Part shown: piece by piece, positions 47,834 through 57,364 of the stretch
Numbering within the stretch: position 1 is the first letter of the stretch
Layout: each line of letters opens with the position of its first letter
Assembly: GCA_945881865.1 (NCBI GenBank)
Contig: CAMCVK010000001.1
Location: forward strand, 1-64,000
Length of the DNA: 64,000 nt
DNA from: Fimbriimonas ginsengisoli Gsoil 348
GTDB taxonomy: Bacteria > Armatimonadota > Fimbriimonadia > Fimbriimonadales > Fimbriimonadaceae
Reading direction: 5' to 3'
The notes under the pieces: model-generated
Told to the model about the DNA's origin: nothing
Databases searched by the model: none
The model's input: the letters and a program-made list of their open reading frames with translations, nothing else
Made by a program: the position numbers and the translations under genes

Positions 47834-48589
47834 CTACTTGCCCATCTTTCTTAGGTTGTCCAGGCAGCGCTGAACACTCTCCATCGGGGTCATTCCCTCA
47901 TACGATTCGTGCTCCACGATGTACCACTCGGTTCCGGCCACGCTCTCGCAAGCCTCAAACACGCGTGCCCAAGGCACGTCACCCTCGCCGATGACCGCCG
48001 CGCCATGCTCGCCGCTCCACTCCTTCAAGTGCTCCGTGATGCCTCGACCCGGGAAAGCCAGAATCGGCTCGATCGGGTCGGCGCCGGCCGACATGCCGTT
48101 GGCCGTGTCGTACTGCATGATGAAATCGTCCGGCGTGTTCTCGCCGAGAATCTGCCAAGCGGTCTTGCCGGAGTCGAGGGGAAGCATGTCGTCGCCATGA
48201 ACGTGAAATCCGGTTCGGAATCCGAGGTCGCGGAGACGGCCCGCCAAGATCGTCAACTCGGCCGCCGTTGCCGTCGTCGTGGCGTCGGTGTCGCGCTTCT
48301 CCTTCGGAATCCAGGGGATCACCAGGTTCTTGCAGCCCAGCGTCGTGTGGAAGGCGATCGTCTCGTCAAACTTCTCGTCCGTGAAGAAGCTGAGGTTCAC
48401 GTGGGTTCCGGCGACCTTCAGGTCGGCGGCGTCGAGGGCGGCTTTGACGTCTTCGGCGGAATGGCCGTGATACCCGGCAAATTCGACTCCGTCGTAGCCC
48501 ATTTTTCCGACGGCATCAATCACGCCGAGAAGGTCTTTGGCCGCGTCGTCGCGGACGGAGTAGAGCTGAAGTGCAATCGGAATACCCAT
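47834..48589 (-). CDS. Sugar phosphate isomerase/epimerase (TIM barrel)
   Basis: IALQLYSVRDDAAKDLLGVIDAVGKMGYDGVEFAGYHG. Confidence 0.85.
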   Translation of the reverse strand: MGIPIALQLYSVRDDAAKDLLGVIDAVGKMGYDGVEFAGYHGHSAEDVKAALDAADLKVAGTHVNLSFFTDEKFDETIAFHTTLGCKNLVIPWIPKEKRDTDATTTATAAELTILAGRLRDLGFRTGFHVHGDDMLPLDSGKTAWQILGENTPDDFIMQYDTANGMSAGADPIEPILAFPGRGITEHLKEWSGEHGAAVIGEGDVPWARVFEACESVAGTEWYIVEHESYEGMTPMESVQRCLDNLRKMGK

Positions 48590-48639
48590 GGCGGTGGGAT
48601 TCTACATGAATCGGCGCGGATGGGCAATTCGGAGGCCGC

Positions 48640-48668
48640 TTGACAACTCCTGCTCAACCGGGTATATT
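48640..48668 (+). promoter_or_regulatory. Sigma70 promoter TTGACA-N17-TATATT of the initiator tRNA
   Basis: -35 48640-48645; -10 48663-48668; tRNA starts 12 nt later. Confidence 0.8.
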
Positions 48669-48679
48669 GATCTTCTTGC

Positions 48680-48756
<77 letters not shown>

Positions 48757-48858
48757 AGTCCAAACAATATTCTTTTTGGACTTCGGCAAGCCGCTCTCCA
48801 TGGAGCAGACGCTGTCCCTTCAAGGCCAGATTGCCGCGAACGGATATCATTCTAGGCT

Positions 48859-49857
48859 ATGGCCGAAACCAACCGACGCATCCTCAGCGGGATGCGCTCC
48901 ACAAATCCGCGCTTGCACCTGGGGAACTACGAAGGAGCCCTGCGGAACTGGGTCGACCTACAAAACGAAGGCTACGATCTTTTCTGTATGGTTGCCGATC
49001 TGCACGCCCTCACCACGATGGCCGAGAACAGCGGCGAAGTCAGCCGGAACGCCCGCGAGATCGCGAAAGACTACATCGCGGCTGGAATCGACCCGGCAAA
49101 GTCGGTCGTGTTCATCCAGAGCCACGTGCCCGAGCATTCCGAAGCGCACGTCCTCCTCAGCATGATGACGCCGCTCGGCTGGCTGGAACGCACGCCAACC
49201 TACAAGGAAAAGCAAACCGATCTGGGCGGTGCCGAACGCGAACCTTACGGCCTTCTCGGCTACCCGGTCCTGCAGACCGTGGACATTCTTCTTTACAAGC
49301 CGTATGGCGTGCCTGTCGGGCGCGACCAAGCCCCGCACCTGGAGATCGGGAACGACATCGCCCTTCGGTTCAACCGAATAACCGGGAAGGAAGTATTCGC
49401 GCCGTACAAATACTTGATCCCGGAGGACGAGAACCGAGCGAAGCTGCCGGGCCTGGATATGCGCAAGATGTCGAAATCCTACGATAACTGCATCTACCTA
49501 TCGGACAGCGAGGACGAAACCGCCGAGAAGCTCAAGTCGGCCTTCACCACGCCAACGAAGCTGCGCAAAACCGACCCGGGGATTCCGGAAGGTTGTGCGG
49601 TTTGCCAGTATCTTCGCGTTTATTCGCCGAACTGGGAAGCCGCCTGGAACGAGGATCGGGCCGGCGAACGCGGCTGCATGCAAAGCAAGAAGGAGGCTAC
49701 CGAGGCCATCAACGAATACCTGCGACCGATGCGCGAACGCCGCAAGGAATTGGATGGCGACGCCATCGAGGACATCCTGCGCGACGGTGCCAAGCGAGCC
49801 CGCGAGTTCGCCGGTGCGACCCTTGCCGAGATGCGCGCCGCCATGGGGATGTACTGA
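48859..49857 (+). CDS. trpS: Tryptophanyl-tRNA synthetase
   Basis: RILSGMRSTNPRLHLGNYEGALRNWVDLQ; LPGLDMRKMSKSYDN (KMSKS). Confidence 0.95.
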   Translation: MAETNRRILSGMRSTNPRLHLGNYEGALRNWVDLQNEGYDLFCMVADLHALTTMAENSGEVSRNAREIAKDYIAAGIDPAKSVVFIQSHVPEHSEAHVLLSMMTPLGWLERTPTYKEKQTDLGGAEREPYGLLGYPVLQTVDILLYKPYGVPVGRDQAPHLEIGNDIALRFNRITGKEVFAPYKYLIPEDENRAKLPGLDMRKMSKSYDNCIYLSDSEDETAEKLKSAFTTPTKLRKTDPGIPEGCAVCQYLRVYSPNWEAAWNEDRAGERGCMQSKKEATEAINEYLRPMRERRKELDGDAIEDILRDGAKRAREFAGATLAEMRAAMGMY

Positions 49858-50621
49858 TGCCGCACCTAAACGGCATTAAAGTGGTCTACTTCGACCTGGA
49901 CGACACCCTCTGCGGCTACTGGAACGCCAGCAAAGCCGGCCTGCGCCGGGCGTTCGGTGAGCACGCTCCGGAAGGCGTGACGGTCGAGGAAATGGTGATT
50001 CACTGGGCCGAGGCGTACCGCGAGTTCGCCCCGCAAGTGAAAACCGAACGGTGGTACGAGCCGTATCTCACCAGCGGTGAGCCCACGCGGACCGAGCAAA
50101 TGCACATGGCACTGCGGCGGGCCGGGCACGACGACCGTACCCGCGCGGAGGCCCTGTCTCGGGCATACATGCTCTACCGCGACGCCGAGCTACAACTGTT
50201 TGAAGATGCGATCGACGTTCTCACCGCCCTTCGTGGGCGATTCGAACTTGGGTTAATCACGAACGGACCGGCAGACATCCAACGCATGGAGATTGCCACC
50301 CTCGGCATCGGTCAATTCTTCGACCACGTGTTCATCGAGGGCGAGATGCGGGAAGGAAAACCGAAGCCGGGCGTGTTCGCTCGCGCGAACGAGGCCGCCC
50401 GAAGCCGTCCGGAAGAAACGGTGATGGTTGGGAACAGTTTCGGTCATGACATCGCCCCGGCGATTGCCGCCGGTTGGTATGGCTTCTGGATTCGCCGCGA
50501 CAGCGACGTCCCGCCTAGCGCGCATCCGAATACGAAGCCGGAGGATAGGCCGGCCGACTCGGTTCCGCCGACCGCCACAATTAACGCTCTCTCGGAGCTA
50601 CTTCCCTGGCTTATCGACTGA
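49857..50621 (+). CDS. HAD-superfamily hydrolase
   Basis: VVYFDLDDTLCGYW, LITNGPADIQRMEI, GKPKPGVFARA, MVGNSFGHDIAPAIAAGW. Confidence 0.9.
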   Translation: MPHLNGIKVVYFDLDDTLCGYWNASKAGLRRAFGEHAPEGVTVEEMVIHWAEAYREFAPQVKTERWYEPYLTSGEPTRTEQMHMALRRAGHDDRTRAEALSRAYMLYRDAELQLFEDAIDVLTALRGRFELGLITNGPADIQRMEIATLGIGQFFDHVFIEGEMREGKPKPGVFARANEAARSRPEETVMVGNSFGHDIAPAIAAGWYGFWIRRDSDVPPSAHPNTKPEDRPADSVPPTATINALSELLPWLID

Positions 50622-51707
50622 AGGCTTTTCGGGCACCGGCGTTTCTGGTTTTGGCTTTTCGGCTTTCGGACGAGGGCGAAGCACCAGGCCAACGTTCGCG
50701 GTTCCGCGGAGGCGGCCGTCGTTGCCAGTCCAGCGTGCCTCACCGATGTTCAGCGAAGGCTTGATGCGGATCCGCTCGGCCGGCGTCTTCACCGCCATGC
50801 GATAGAGCCCGGCAACGGTCTCGTCCGTGCCCGGATTGACGTAGATCAGGTCGTCTCCCGTCGCCGAGAATGTGGCGCCGCGTTCGTCGTCTTCCGGCGT
50901 TCGGGTCAGGCGAACCTCGTTCTGACCGTCGGGCGAGATCGCGTAAAGGTCGAACTTCTCCTTCTCGGACTCACGGCCCGAAAACACGATCCGGCTGCCG
51001 TCTCGGTTGAACTGCGGGAATCGTTGCTCGGCGGTCTTTGCGCCGAGCGGCCTGATCTTGCCATTCAGCTTGACTCCGCTGATGGCCTGAACCGAGAGTT
51101 TGCCGTTCGTGAAAACGATCCGGTCCGACTTTGGCGAGACATGAAACGCAGTTGCCGTGGCAATCGCCAACGGAACGGCCCCTTTGGTGCGTAGCGGAAG
51201 CAGGAATAACTTTGCTTCGCCCTCTTTCGGCTGTCCAATAAATGCGGCAAACCGACCGTTCTCGGCAACTTGAAGCGAACGAATTTCCTTCAACTCGGCC
51301 TTCGGTGTGAGGTCCTCCGCGCCGGAAACCGCCAATCGTCGCGCGTAGAAGACGTGAGCTCCGGTTGCCGCTGAGGCGGCAAAGTACCAGGTCTTCGGGT
51401 CGCGAGGGTCCGGGCACAGCGCCGTGATCTCCTCGGGAATCACCGCGTAAGGCGCATCGCCGACGCCGGTCGGGTCAATCGTGCGAAGGAGGTAGGTGCC
51501 ATCGACGAACTCGTCGTACATCACCTGGTTTCGGGGCACGATGCCGGGCACCGCCGGGTCGCTCGTTCCGGGCCCGCTCCGGCTCCGGTCCAGTGCCGAT
51601 GAGTCCGCGGTGGTCAGGCCATTTCCGTTGCCCACGCCTCCTCCGCCGGTTCCGCCGCAACCGAATAGGGCGAGCCCCAGCAGGCCCACGAACGCACTTC
51701 TCTTCAC
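50598..51707 (-). CDS. Lipoprotein with TolB/PD40-like beta-propeller
   Basis: Lipobox LLGLALFGC; FPQFNRDGSRIVFSGRESEKEKFDLYAISPDGQNEVRLTRTPEDDERGATFSATGDDLIYVN. Confidence 0.78.
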   Translation of the reverse strand: MKRSAFVGLLGLALFGCGGTGGGGVGNGNGLTTADSSALDRSRSGPGTSDPAVPGIVPRNQVMYDEFVDGTYLLRTIDPTGVGDAPYAVIPEEITALCPDPRDPKTWYFAASAATGAHVFYARRLAVSGAEDLTPKAELKEIRSLQVAENGRFAAFIGQPKEGEAKLFLLPLRTKGAVPLAIATATAFHVSPKSDRIVFTNGKLSVQAISGVKLNGKIRPLGAKTAEQRFPQFNRDGSRIVFSGRESEKEKFDLYAISPDGQNEVRLTRTPEDDERGATFSATGDDLIYVNPGTDETVAGLYRMAVKTPAERIRIKPSLNIGEARWTGNDGRLRGTANVGLVLRPRPKAEKPKPETPVPEKPSVDKPGK

Positions 51708-51862
51708 AACCACTGTTTTACCGACGTTTCGCCGCTTTATTCGTTCCCGCCGGTTCGATTGTTAAGATTTGATCTGGGTCACACTCCGAAAGAAACATGT
51801 TTGGTTTACTCAATCTACTGTTTTGCGAGGGATTGTTTGCAAACTGAGCCAGGTGGAGAAGT

Positions 51863-52615
51863 ATGAGTCAGAACGCGGATGTTAGAAGTCGTCGTACGGT
51901 TACGTTTATCCTAGGATCGCTGGGGTTCTTGTTCTTTGCTTTGGCCATCTGGCTGTTCGTAATCAAACCCGGGCAAAATGCGACCGCTCGACCAAACGAG
52001 AAAATCGGAGCGAAGCGGAGCCAGGAGTCGCCGGATCGGGAGCCCAACACCGTTCCGCCTTCCGGCGGGAGAGTTGGCTACCAGAAGCGATACGAACTCA
52101 AAGATGGCAAAGAAATCAGCCGAACAAGCTTTCGTCAATTCAGCTTCTGGACCCCTTCCGTTGCGACAAAGACCACGATTTACGACGATTCTAAGAATAA
52201 GGGCCAACGGAAAGAGTGGCAATCCTTGGGTAGCGAGGAAAAGACCGAAACTCTCAGCCTGATCCTCTCAGGAACAATCGCTGACAACGACGGGGTCGAC
52301 TGGAAGAAAAAAGGTGGAATCGTCGGCTGGAGACGCTACCGGGTGTATGGTAGCGGGAGCTCAAAGTCGCCAGACGGCAAAACGTCCTCACGAAAAGAAG
52401 GCTGGTGGTGGACGATGACCGTTGATGACAACTTCTACATCAATAAGTTCCTGAAACTCTATCGTGAGGTCTACTTTGCGAATATTAAGCCAAACGGTAT
52501 CACAGGAACTAGGTTTGACTTTCCGGACGAAAAGGACCCGCTGAACCGTGCGAAGTGGAAGAGCGAGGACATATATATCGAGGAATTGGACTTGCGCTCA
52601 TCGCCAGACTTCTAA
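51863..52615 (+). CDS. Orphan single-TM protein
   Basis: SD AGGTGGAG upstream; N-terminal TM then basic extracytoplasmic domain. Confidence 0.5.
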   Translation: MSQNADVRSRRTVTFILGSLGFLFFALAIWLFVIKPGQNATARPNEKIGAKRSQESPDREPNTVPPSGGRVGYQKRYELKDGKEISRTSFRQFSFWTPSVATKTTIYDDSKNKGQRKEWQSLGSEEKTETLSLILSGTIADNDGVDWKKKGGIVGWRRYRVYGSGSSKSPDGKTSSRKEGWWWTMTVDDNFYINKFLKLYREVYFANIKPNGITGTRFDFPDEKDPLNRAKWKSEDIYIEELDLRSSPDF

Positions 52616-53085
52616 AGGCAACCCCGGCGGTCGATGACCGCCTTGGAATGCTGGAACACCAGTTCCGTCAGCTCGTTCCAAACGTGGTAGATCGCCCCGA
52701 TCTCCTCGAGCCGGTAGAGCTGGCGGCCCAAAGACTCCTCGCACATCTGGATCTCCTCGAACCGTTCCACCCGGGCCGCGAAACAGTCGGCCCACCGGAC
52801 CTCGTGCCGTTCGCTGATGTGGTAGCAGCCGATGTATTGGATGCCTGACAGCACCAGACCGCCTTCCTCCACTGCTTCGCGGCGCGCGGCCTCCAGAGAG
52901 TTTTCGTACGGCTCAACGCGCCCCGACGGAATGCACCATCCGCGGTCGGCGATGTTACAAAGCACGATTTGATCGCCGTGCCACGGGAACACAAGGGCGG
53001 CAAAAGCGCGGATTGGCGCCCGGTAAGGTGCCGCGAAGAACTGTAGCTTTTGCCGTCCGTACTGGCCGCACGGGAACCTCTTCAT
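52612..53085 (-). CDS. NUDIX hydrolase
   Basis: GRVEPYENSLEAARREAVEEGGL Nudix-like box. Confidence 0.82.
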   Translation of the reverse strand: MKRFPCGQYGRQKLQFFAAPYRAPIRAFAALVFPWHGDQIVLCNIADRGWCIPSGRVEPYENSLEAARREAVEEGGLVLSGIQYIGCYHISERHEVRWADCFAARVERFEEIQMCEESLGRQLYRLEEIGAIYHVWNELTELVFQHSKAVIDRRGCL

Positions 53086-53534
53086 CCCCCGACGAGCACC
53101 TTCCCCACGACGAGATCTTTGCTGATCGGACCAAACGATCGACTGTCTTCACTCTGCGACCGATTGTCGCCGAGGAGAAAAACCATCTCTGGCGGAACCG
53201 TGAAGTTTGGATTCTCGATGCCGTAGTTCTTTGGCCAGTAAACGTTTTCAATCTCGTCCCCGCCTAGGCCCACAACCCGCTTGATGAAAAAGCCGCCGCG
53301 CTTCGTGAACTCTTTCACCACGACGATGTCGTTTTTTCGGATCGGCCCGACGAGCCAATAGGCATCGCTCACGACAAGGCGGCGGCCCGGTTCGAAGGTC
53401 GGCACCATCGACTCGCCACGAATTACGACGGTTTTCACGTGAAAGTAGGCAAAGATCACCATCCCCAGCGCGAGGAAAAGGAACACCGTAAAGGCGGGGC
53501 TAGGTCTTCGCTTACTTCGTTTCATCGGCTTCAT
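53082..53534 (-). CDS. lepB: Signal peptidase I
   Basis: VIRGESMVPTFEPGRRLVVSD, VVKEFTKRGGFFIKRVVGLGGDEI, VFLLGDNRSQSEDSRSFGPI. Confidence 0.9.
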   Translation of the reverse strand: MKPMKRSKRRPSPAFTVFLFLALGMVIFAYFHVKTVVIRGESMVPTFEPGRRLVVSDAYWLVGPIRKNDIVVVKEFTKRGGFFIKRVVGLGGDEIENVYWPKNYGIENPNFTVPPEMVFLLGDNRSQSEDSRSFGPISKDLVVGKVLVGG

Positions 53535-53603
53535 TCGGTTGTTCGTTCGAGGGCGGGGACAAGTTCCGATATACTGAACTTCCGCCCGTCTGGCGCGACA
53601 ACC

Positions 53604-54125
53604 ATGGGTGTTCTTACCAACAGCTTAACCCAACATCTCGGCGAGGCTTTCCTTTTTTTGACGCTTCTCCTGGTGATCGTTGCGGGAACCGCGATTAGCA
53701 CGGCCCGACGACTCCAAACGTTGCAGAAGAAATGGGATCGCCTTCTGAAGGGTTCAAGCACCGAAAATCTTGAAGAACTGCTCCTGCAGCATTTAGAGGA
53801 GCGCGCCGGCTTAACGGCCCAAAGCCGACGGCATGGTGAACGCATTTCGCAACTTGAAGCCCTCGCAAAAACCGCAAAACGGCACGTCGGCCTCATCCGC
53901 TACGACGCCTTTGAAGACGTCAGCGGTAAGCAATCGTTCGCGCTGGCTGTGTTCGATAGTGAGGGAAATGGAGCCGTGCTGAGCTCCGTTGTCGGTAGGA
54001 TGGACTGTAGGGTTTATGCAAAGCCACTGGTCAACATGCAATCCGAGCGCATGTTGTCGCAGGAGGAGCGGCGCGCAATTGCCGAAGCAAGAGAAGATGG
54101 CCCAAGGTCCATCGTCTCCGAGTAA
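53604..54125 (+). CDS. DUF4446-like membrane-anchored protein
   Basis: N-terminal TM, coiled coil, VGLIRYDAFEDVSGKQSFALAVFDSEGNGAVLSSV. Confidence 0.75.
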   Translation: MGVLTNSLTQHLGEAFLFLTLLLVIVAGTAISTARRLQTLQKKWDRLLKGSSTENLEELLLQHLEERAGLTAQSRRHGERISQLEALAKTAKRHVGLIRYDAFEDVSGKQSFALAVFDSEGNGAVLSSVVGRMDCRVYAKPLVNMQSERMLSQEERRAIAEAREDGPRSIVSE

Positions 54126-54142
54126 GTTTTGTACCGGTCACG

Positions 54143-54748
54143 GTGGGAGAAATATTGAGCGAGAGAACTTCCGACGACCAAATGTTTATTGAGCGTGCCC
54201 AGCGGGGAGACCGCAGCGCCCTCAACGAATTGGTGCGAAAACACGAGCAGAGGGCCTACCAGTTTGCGTTTCGGCTTACGCGAAACCCCGAGGAAGCCGC
54301 CGACGTTGTCGCAGAAGCTTTTGTGCGCGTCTACAACGCTTTGCCAAACTTTAAGGGAAACGCCCAGTTCACCACATGGCTCTACCGAATCCTCACAAAC
54401 TGCTTCCTTGACATTCGCAAAAAAGAGTCAAAGCGAGGCACGGTTTCTCTCGATAGTTCTGTAACCGTCGGCGAGGGCGAGGTCGAGCGGCAGATCGAAG
54501 ACCCCACCGCGAACCCACACGAGGACCTACTGAGAGACGAACGCGGGCGTCGGGTGCAGCGTGCGCTCGAGAAACTTCCCGCCTACCAGAAGGCGATGAT
54601 TCTGATGTATCACGCCGAGCAGCTGAGCTACGAAGACATCGCCGAGTCATTAGACCTACCCATCGGAACCGTGAAGAGCCGGCTTAACCGCGCGCGTCTA
54701 AGCCTTAGAGAGCATCTGACGAAAGATGAGGAACTTTTCCGTCTGTAA
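54143..54748 (+). CDS. ECF-type RNA polymerase sigma factor
   Basis: Sigma2 LTRNPEEAADVVAEAFVRVYNALPNFKGNAQFTTWLYRI; sigma4 LSYEDIAESLDLPIGTVKSRLNRARLSLREHL. Confidence 0.93.
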   Translation: MGEILSERTSDDQMFIERAQRGDRSALNELVRKHEQRAYQFAFRLTRNPEEAADVVAEAFVRVYNALPNFKGNAQFTTWLYRILTNCFLDIRKKESKRGTVSLDSSVTVGEGEVERQIEDPTANPHEDLLRDERGRRVQRALEKLPAYQKAMILMYHAEQLSYEDIAESLDLPIGTVKSRLNRARLSLREHLTKDEELFRL

Positions 54749-54802
54749 TCCGTCGTACGAAGGAGATCGAACGGCCCTTGGGGCATTTCGACTATTTGCC
54801 AT

Positions 54803-55642
54803 ATGAACGCATCACGCGCACGCGAATATTTTTCTGCTTTTCATGAGGGGAGTCTCGACGCTGGTCTGCGTCAACAGTTCCAGAAAGCATTGGCCAGCGA
54901 TCCTAAACTTCAAGAGGAGTTCGCCGACTTCGCCATTGCCTACGAAGCCCTAAACTTCCAAGCGGATGAGGTCATCGAAGTCCCGATGAACCTGTCCGAT
55001 CAGATCGCCACCCGTCTCGAAGCCGCCCAGAACGCAAAGCCGCGCGTCGGCTTCGTTTGGCAGGGCTGGTTCCGGAACCTCGCGCTCAGCGGCATCGCCG
55101 CAGCCGCGATTCTCGGTGCCGGCTTCGGAATCATGTCCAAAGGCGGCAACAGCTTCACCAGCAATATGTTTGGCACCGGCGGAGGCGCGACCAACGTTCC
55201 GAAGAACGAGCTGATTTTTGAGGTCATGAACAAGTCGCTAGTAGTGACTTACACCCCGACCGACAGCCGACCGATCGTCGTCGATGGCAAGTCTTTGCCG
55301 CCGACCAACGGGCCGTTGCGTATTCCGTTTGCGAACCGAAACCAGGCTCCCGCCGCTTTCACCCTGAACATCGACGGCAGCAAAACGGTCGAGACGGTGG
55401 TCATCCCGGGCAAGGAAGTTACGCAGGAGATCCAGGGCTCGGGCACGATCCTCGCTTTCGCCAAGGCGCTCGCTTCGCGCTACCAAACTCCGGTCCGAGT
55501 TTCGGCCGGCGAGACTAGCTCGGCCGTCGCTTGGACGATGACCGACAACAACCCTTACGAAGCGGCGACCGCTGCTCTTCGGGACACGCCGTACAACGCC
55601 GACAAGCGCGAAGACGGCCTGATCTGTATCACGTCACGCTGA
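54803..55642 (+). CDS. Putative cognate anti-sigma factor (single TM)
   Basis: Immediately downstream of the sigma gene; cytoplasmic N-domain, TM LALSGIAAAAILGAGFGIM, secreted C-domain. Confidence 0.6.
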   Translation: MNASRAREYFSAFHEGSLDAGLRQQFQKALASDPKLQEEFADFAIAYEALNFQADEVIEVPMNLSDQIATRLEAAQNAKPRVGFVWQGWFRNLALSGIAAAAILGAGFGIMSKGGNSFTSNMFGTGGGATNVPKNELIFEVMNKSLVVTYTPTDSRPIVVDGKSLPPTNGPLRIPFANRNQAPAAFTLNIDGSKTVETVVIPGKEVTQEIQGSGTILAFAKALASRYQTPVRVSAGETSSAVAWTMTDNNPYEAATAALRDTPYNADKREDGLICITSR

Positions 55643-56491
55643 CACTTCGAACATGTTCCGGGCCGTCTCCCAAAGCCGAATGCGGCGGAGATGGTCCGGC
55701 ATTTTTGTTTTTAGCCGGTCGAAGATCGCGAGGGAGACGACTTCGCTCGTCGTGACTTTCCCTTGTAGCTCCTCCACATCGACGTCCAAGTTGCGGTGGT
55801 CGTAGCGATCCAGAATCTCGGCGGTCACGGTTTCATCCAGCGCGTCCAGAGAAACCATCATCCCGGTTTCCGGGTCTGGTTCGCCGCCCACCGTCACTTC
55901 CAAAACATAGTTATGTCCGTGGCCCTGGGGATGGTTGCACTTCCCGTAGCGCCGCACATTTTCTTCGTCTGAGAGTTGCGACGAGTTGAGCCGGTGGGCG
56001 GCGGCAAACTCGTAGATGCGGGTGAGCGAAACGGATCGGGTCGACATATCAAGTTCTCCGTAGAATAGCGGCGTTTCTTCAAGGCGCAAGGCAGTGAGCT
56101 TAACGGCGGCATCGGTTTGCCCGCCGACATCCCGCGAGACCGAGAGCATCGATCCCCCTAGCCGGTCGGCGATGTAGCCAAGCAGGTTCTCCACCGACGG
56201 TGCACGGTTGGCAAAGTAGGGAATCTCGTCGTTGATGCTGCGCTGGTCAAACTCGGCCAACACACGCGAACGGAGGGCGTCATCAACTCGCTTGATGTTC
56301 ACCACCATGCCGTCCTCCGGGCCGACCGGGCCCTCAACGGTCACATCCAGCACGTAGTTATGGCCGTGGTTGAACGGCGACGCCCAGCGGCCGAACTTCG
56401 CGCGATTTTCCTCAGGCGACAACGCGGGTAACCAATATCGGTGGCCGCTCGAGAACGTCACCCGGCGAGTCATTTGAACAATCGAACTCAT
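55634..56491 (-). CDS. Tandem-domain 6-carboxy-tetrahydropterin synthase/PTPS-like protein
   Basis: Two HGHNYVL(D/E)VTV modules; ATG 56491 preferred. Confidence 0.85.
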   Translation of the reverse strand: MSSIVQMTRRVTFSSGHRYWLPALSPEENRAKFGRWASPFNHGHNYVLDVTVEGPVGPEDGMVVNIKRVDDALRSRVLAEFDQRSINDEIPYFANRAPSVENLLGYIADRLGGSMLSVSRDVGGQTDAAVKLTALRLEETPLFYGELDMSTRSVSLTRIYEFAAAHRLNSSQLSDEENVRRYGKCNHPQGHGHNYVLEVTVGGEPDPETGMMVSLDALDETVTAEILDRYDHRNLDVDVEELQGKVTTSEVVSLAIFDRLKTKMPDHLRRIRLWETARNMFEVSA

Positions 56492-57363
56492 TCGCCCCTC
56501 CGAAAGGCCTGACCCAAGGCCGCCGGCGCGCCGCCGGCGAACCGCTTGCCCTTGCCGACCACGACCAAAACAAGCAGAGTCAGCACGTACGGCATCGCCA
56601 TGATCAGCGGATATGGCACCTGCACACCGGAGGCCTGGAACCGAAATTGAAGGGAATCGGCGGCGCCGATGAAGAGAGCAGCAAGCAAAACGCCCCACGG
56701 CCGCCAGCGGCCGAACGTGACCATCGCGATGGCGACAAAGCCACGTCCGGCGGTGCAGTTGTCGGCGAACGAGCCGGTAATGCCGACCGTGAGGTACGCT
56801 CCGGCGAGCCCTCCCAGCATTCCCCCAACCAACATCGCGCCCGTTCTCAACCTAAGCACAGAGTAGCCCGCCGCCTCGGTGGCCTTTGGGTACTCGCCCG
56901 CCGAACGAAGCGCCAAGCCCCAACTGGACTTCGCTAAGAGGAACCCGATGACCGGCACGCCGACCAGCAACAATACCAAAACCAGGTCGAGCCCGCCCCA
57001 GAAGGTCGGCAACTTCCCTACGCTGAGCAACTTTCCGCTCTGGCCAAACTGCGAGCGAAACAGCGTCCCGGTCAGGCCAATCGCCAGAAGATTCAGAGCC
57101 GTCCCGACGACGACCTGGTCTGCCGCCCGCCAGATCGTGAACCAGCCAAAGACGATTGCCATCGCCGCGCCGATGAGCAAAGCCGCCCCCAGGCCAAGCC
57201 CGACCGAGCCGGTGAGGGCGACCACCCACATGGCAAAGAAGGCTCCGGTAAGCATCGTGCCCTCTAGGCTGATGTGAATGAGACCGGCGCGCTGGACGAC
57301 CGTCTCGCCCAGCGCCGCGATGGCGACCGGGGCAGCGTAGCGCAGCAACTCGATCGGATCCAT
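56488..57363 (-). CDS. Nucleoside ABC transporter permease (NupQ/YufQ-like)
   Basis: GLIHISLEGTMLTGAFFAMWVVALTGS; GFVAIAMVTFGRWRPWG. Confidence 0.88.
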   Translation of the reverse strand: MDPIELLRYAAPVAIAALGETVVQRAGLIHISLEGTMLTGAFFAMWVVALTGSVGLGLGAALLIGAAMAIVFGWFTIWRAADQVVVGTALNLLAIGLTGTLFRSQFGQSGKLLSVGKLPTFWGGLDLVLVLLLVGVPVIGFLLAKSSWGLALRSAGEYPKATEAAGYSVLRLRTGAMLVGGMLGGLAGAYLTVGITGSFADNCTAGRGFVAIAMVTFGRWRPWGVLLAALFIGAADSLQFRFQASGVQVPYPLIMAMPYVLTLLVLVVVGKGKRFAGGAPAALGQAFRRGE

Positions 57364-57364
57364 G

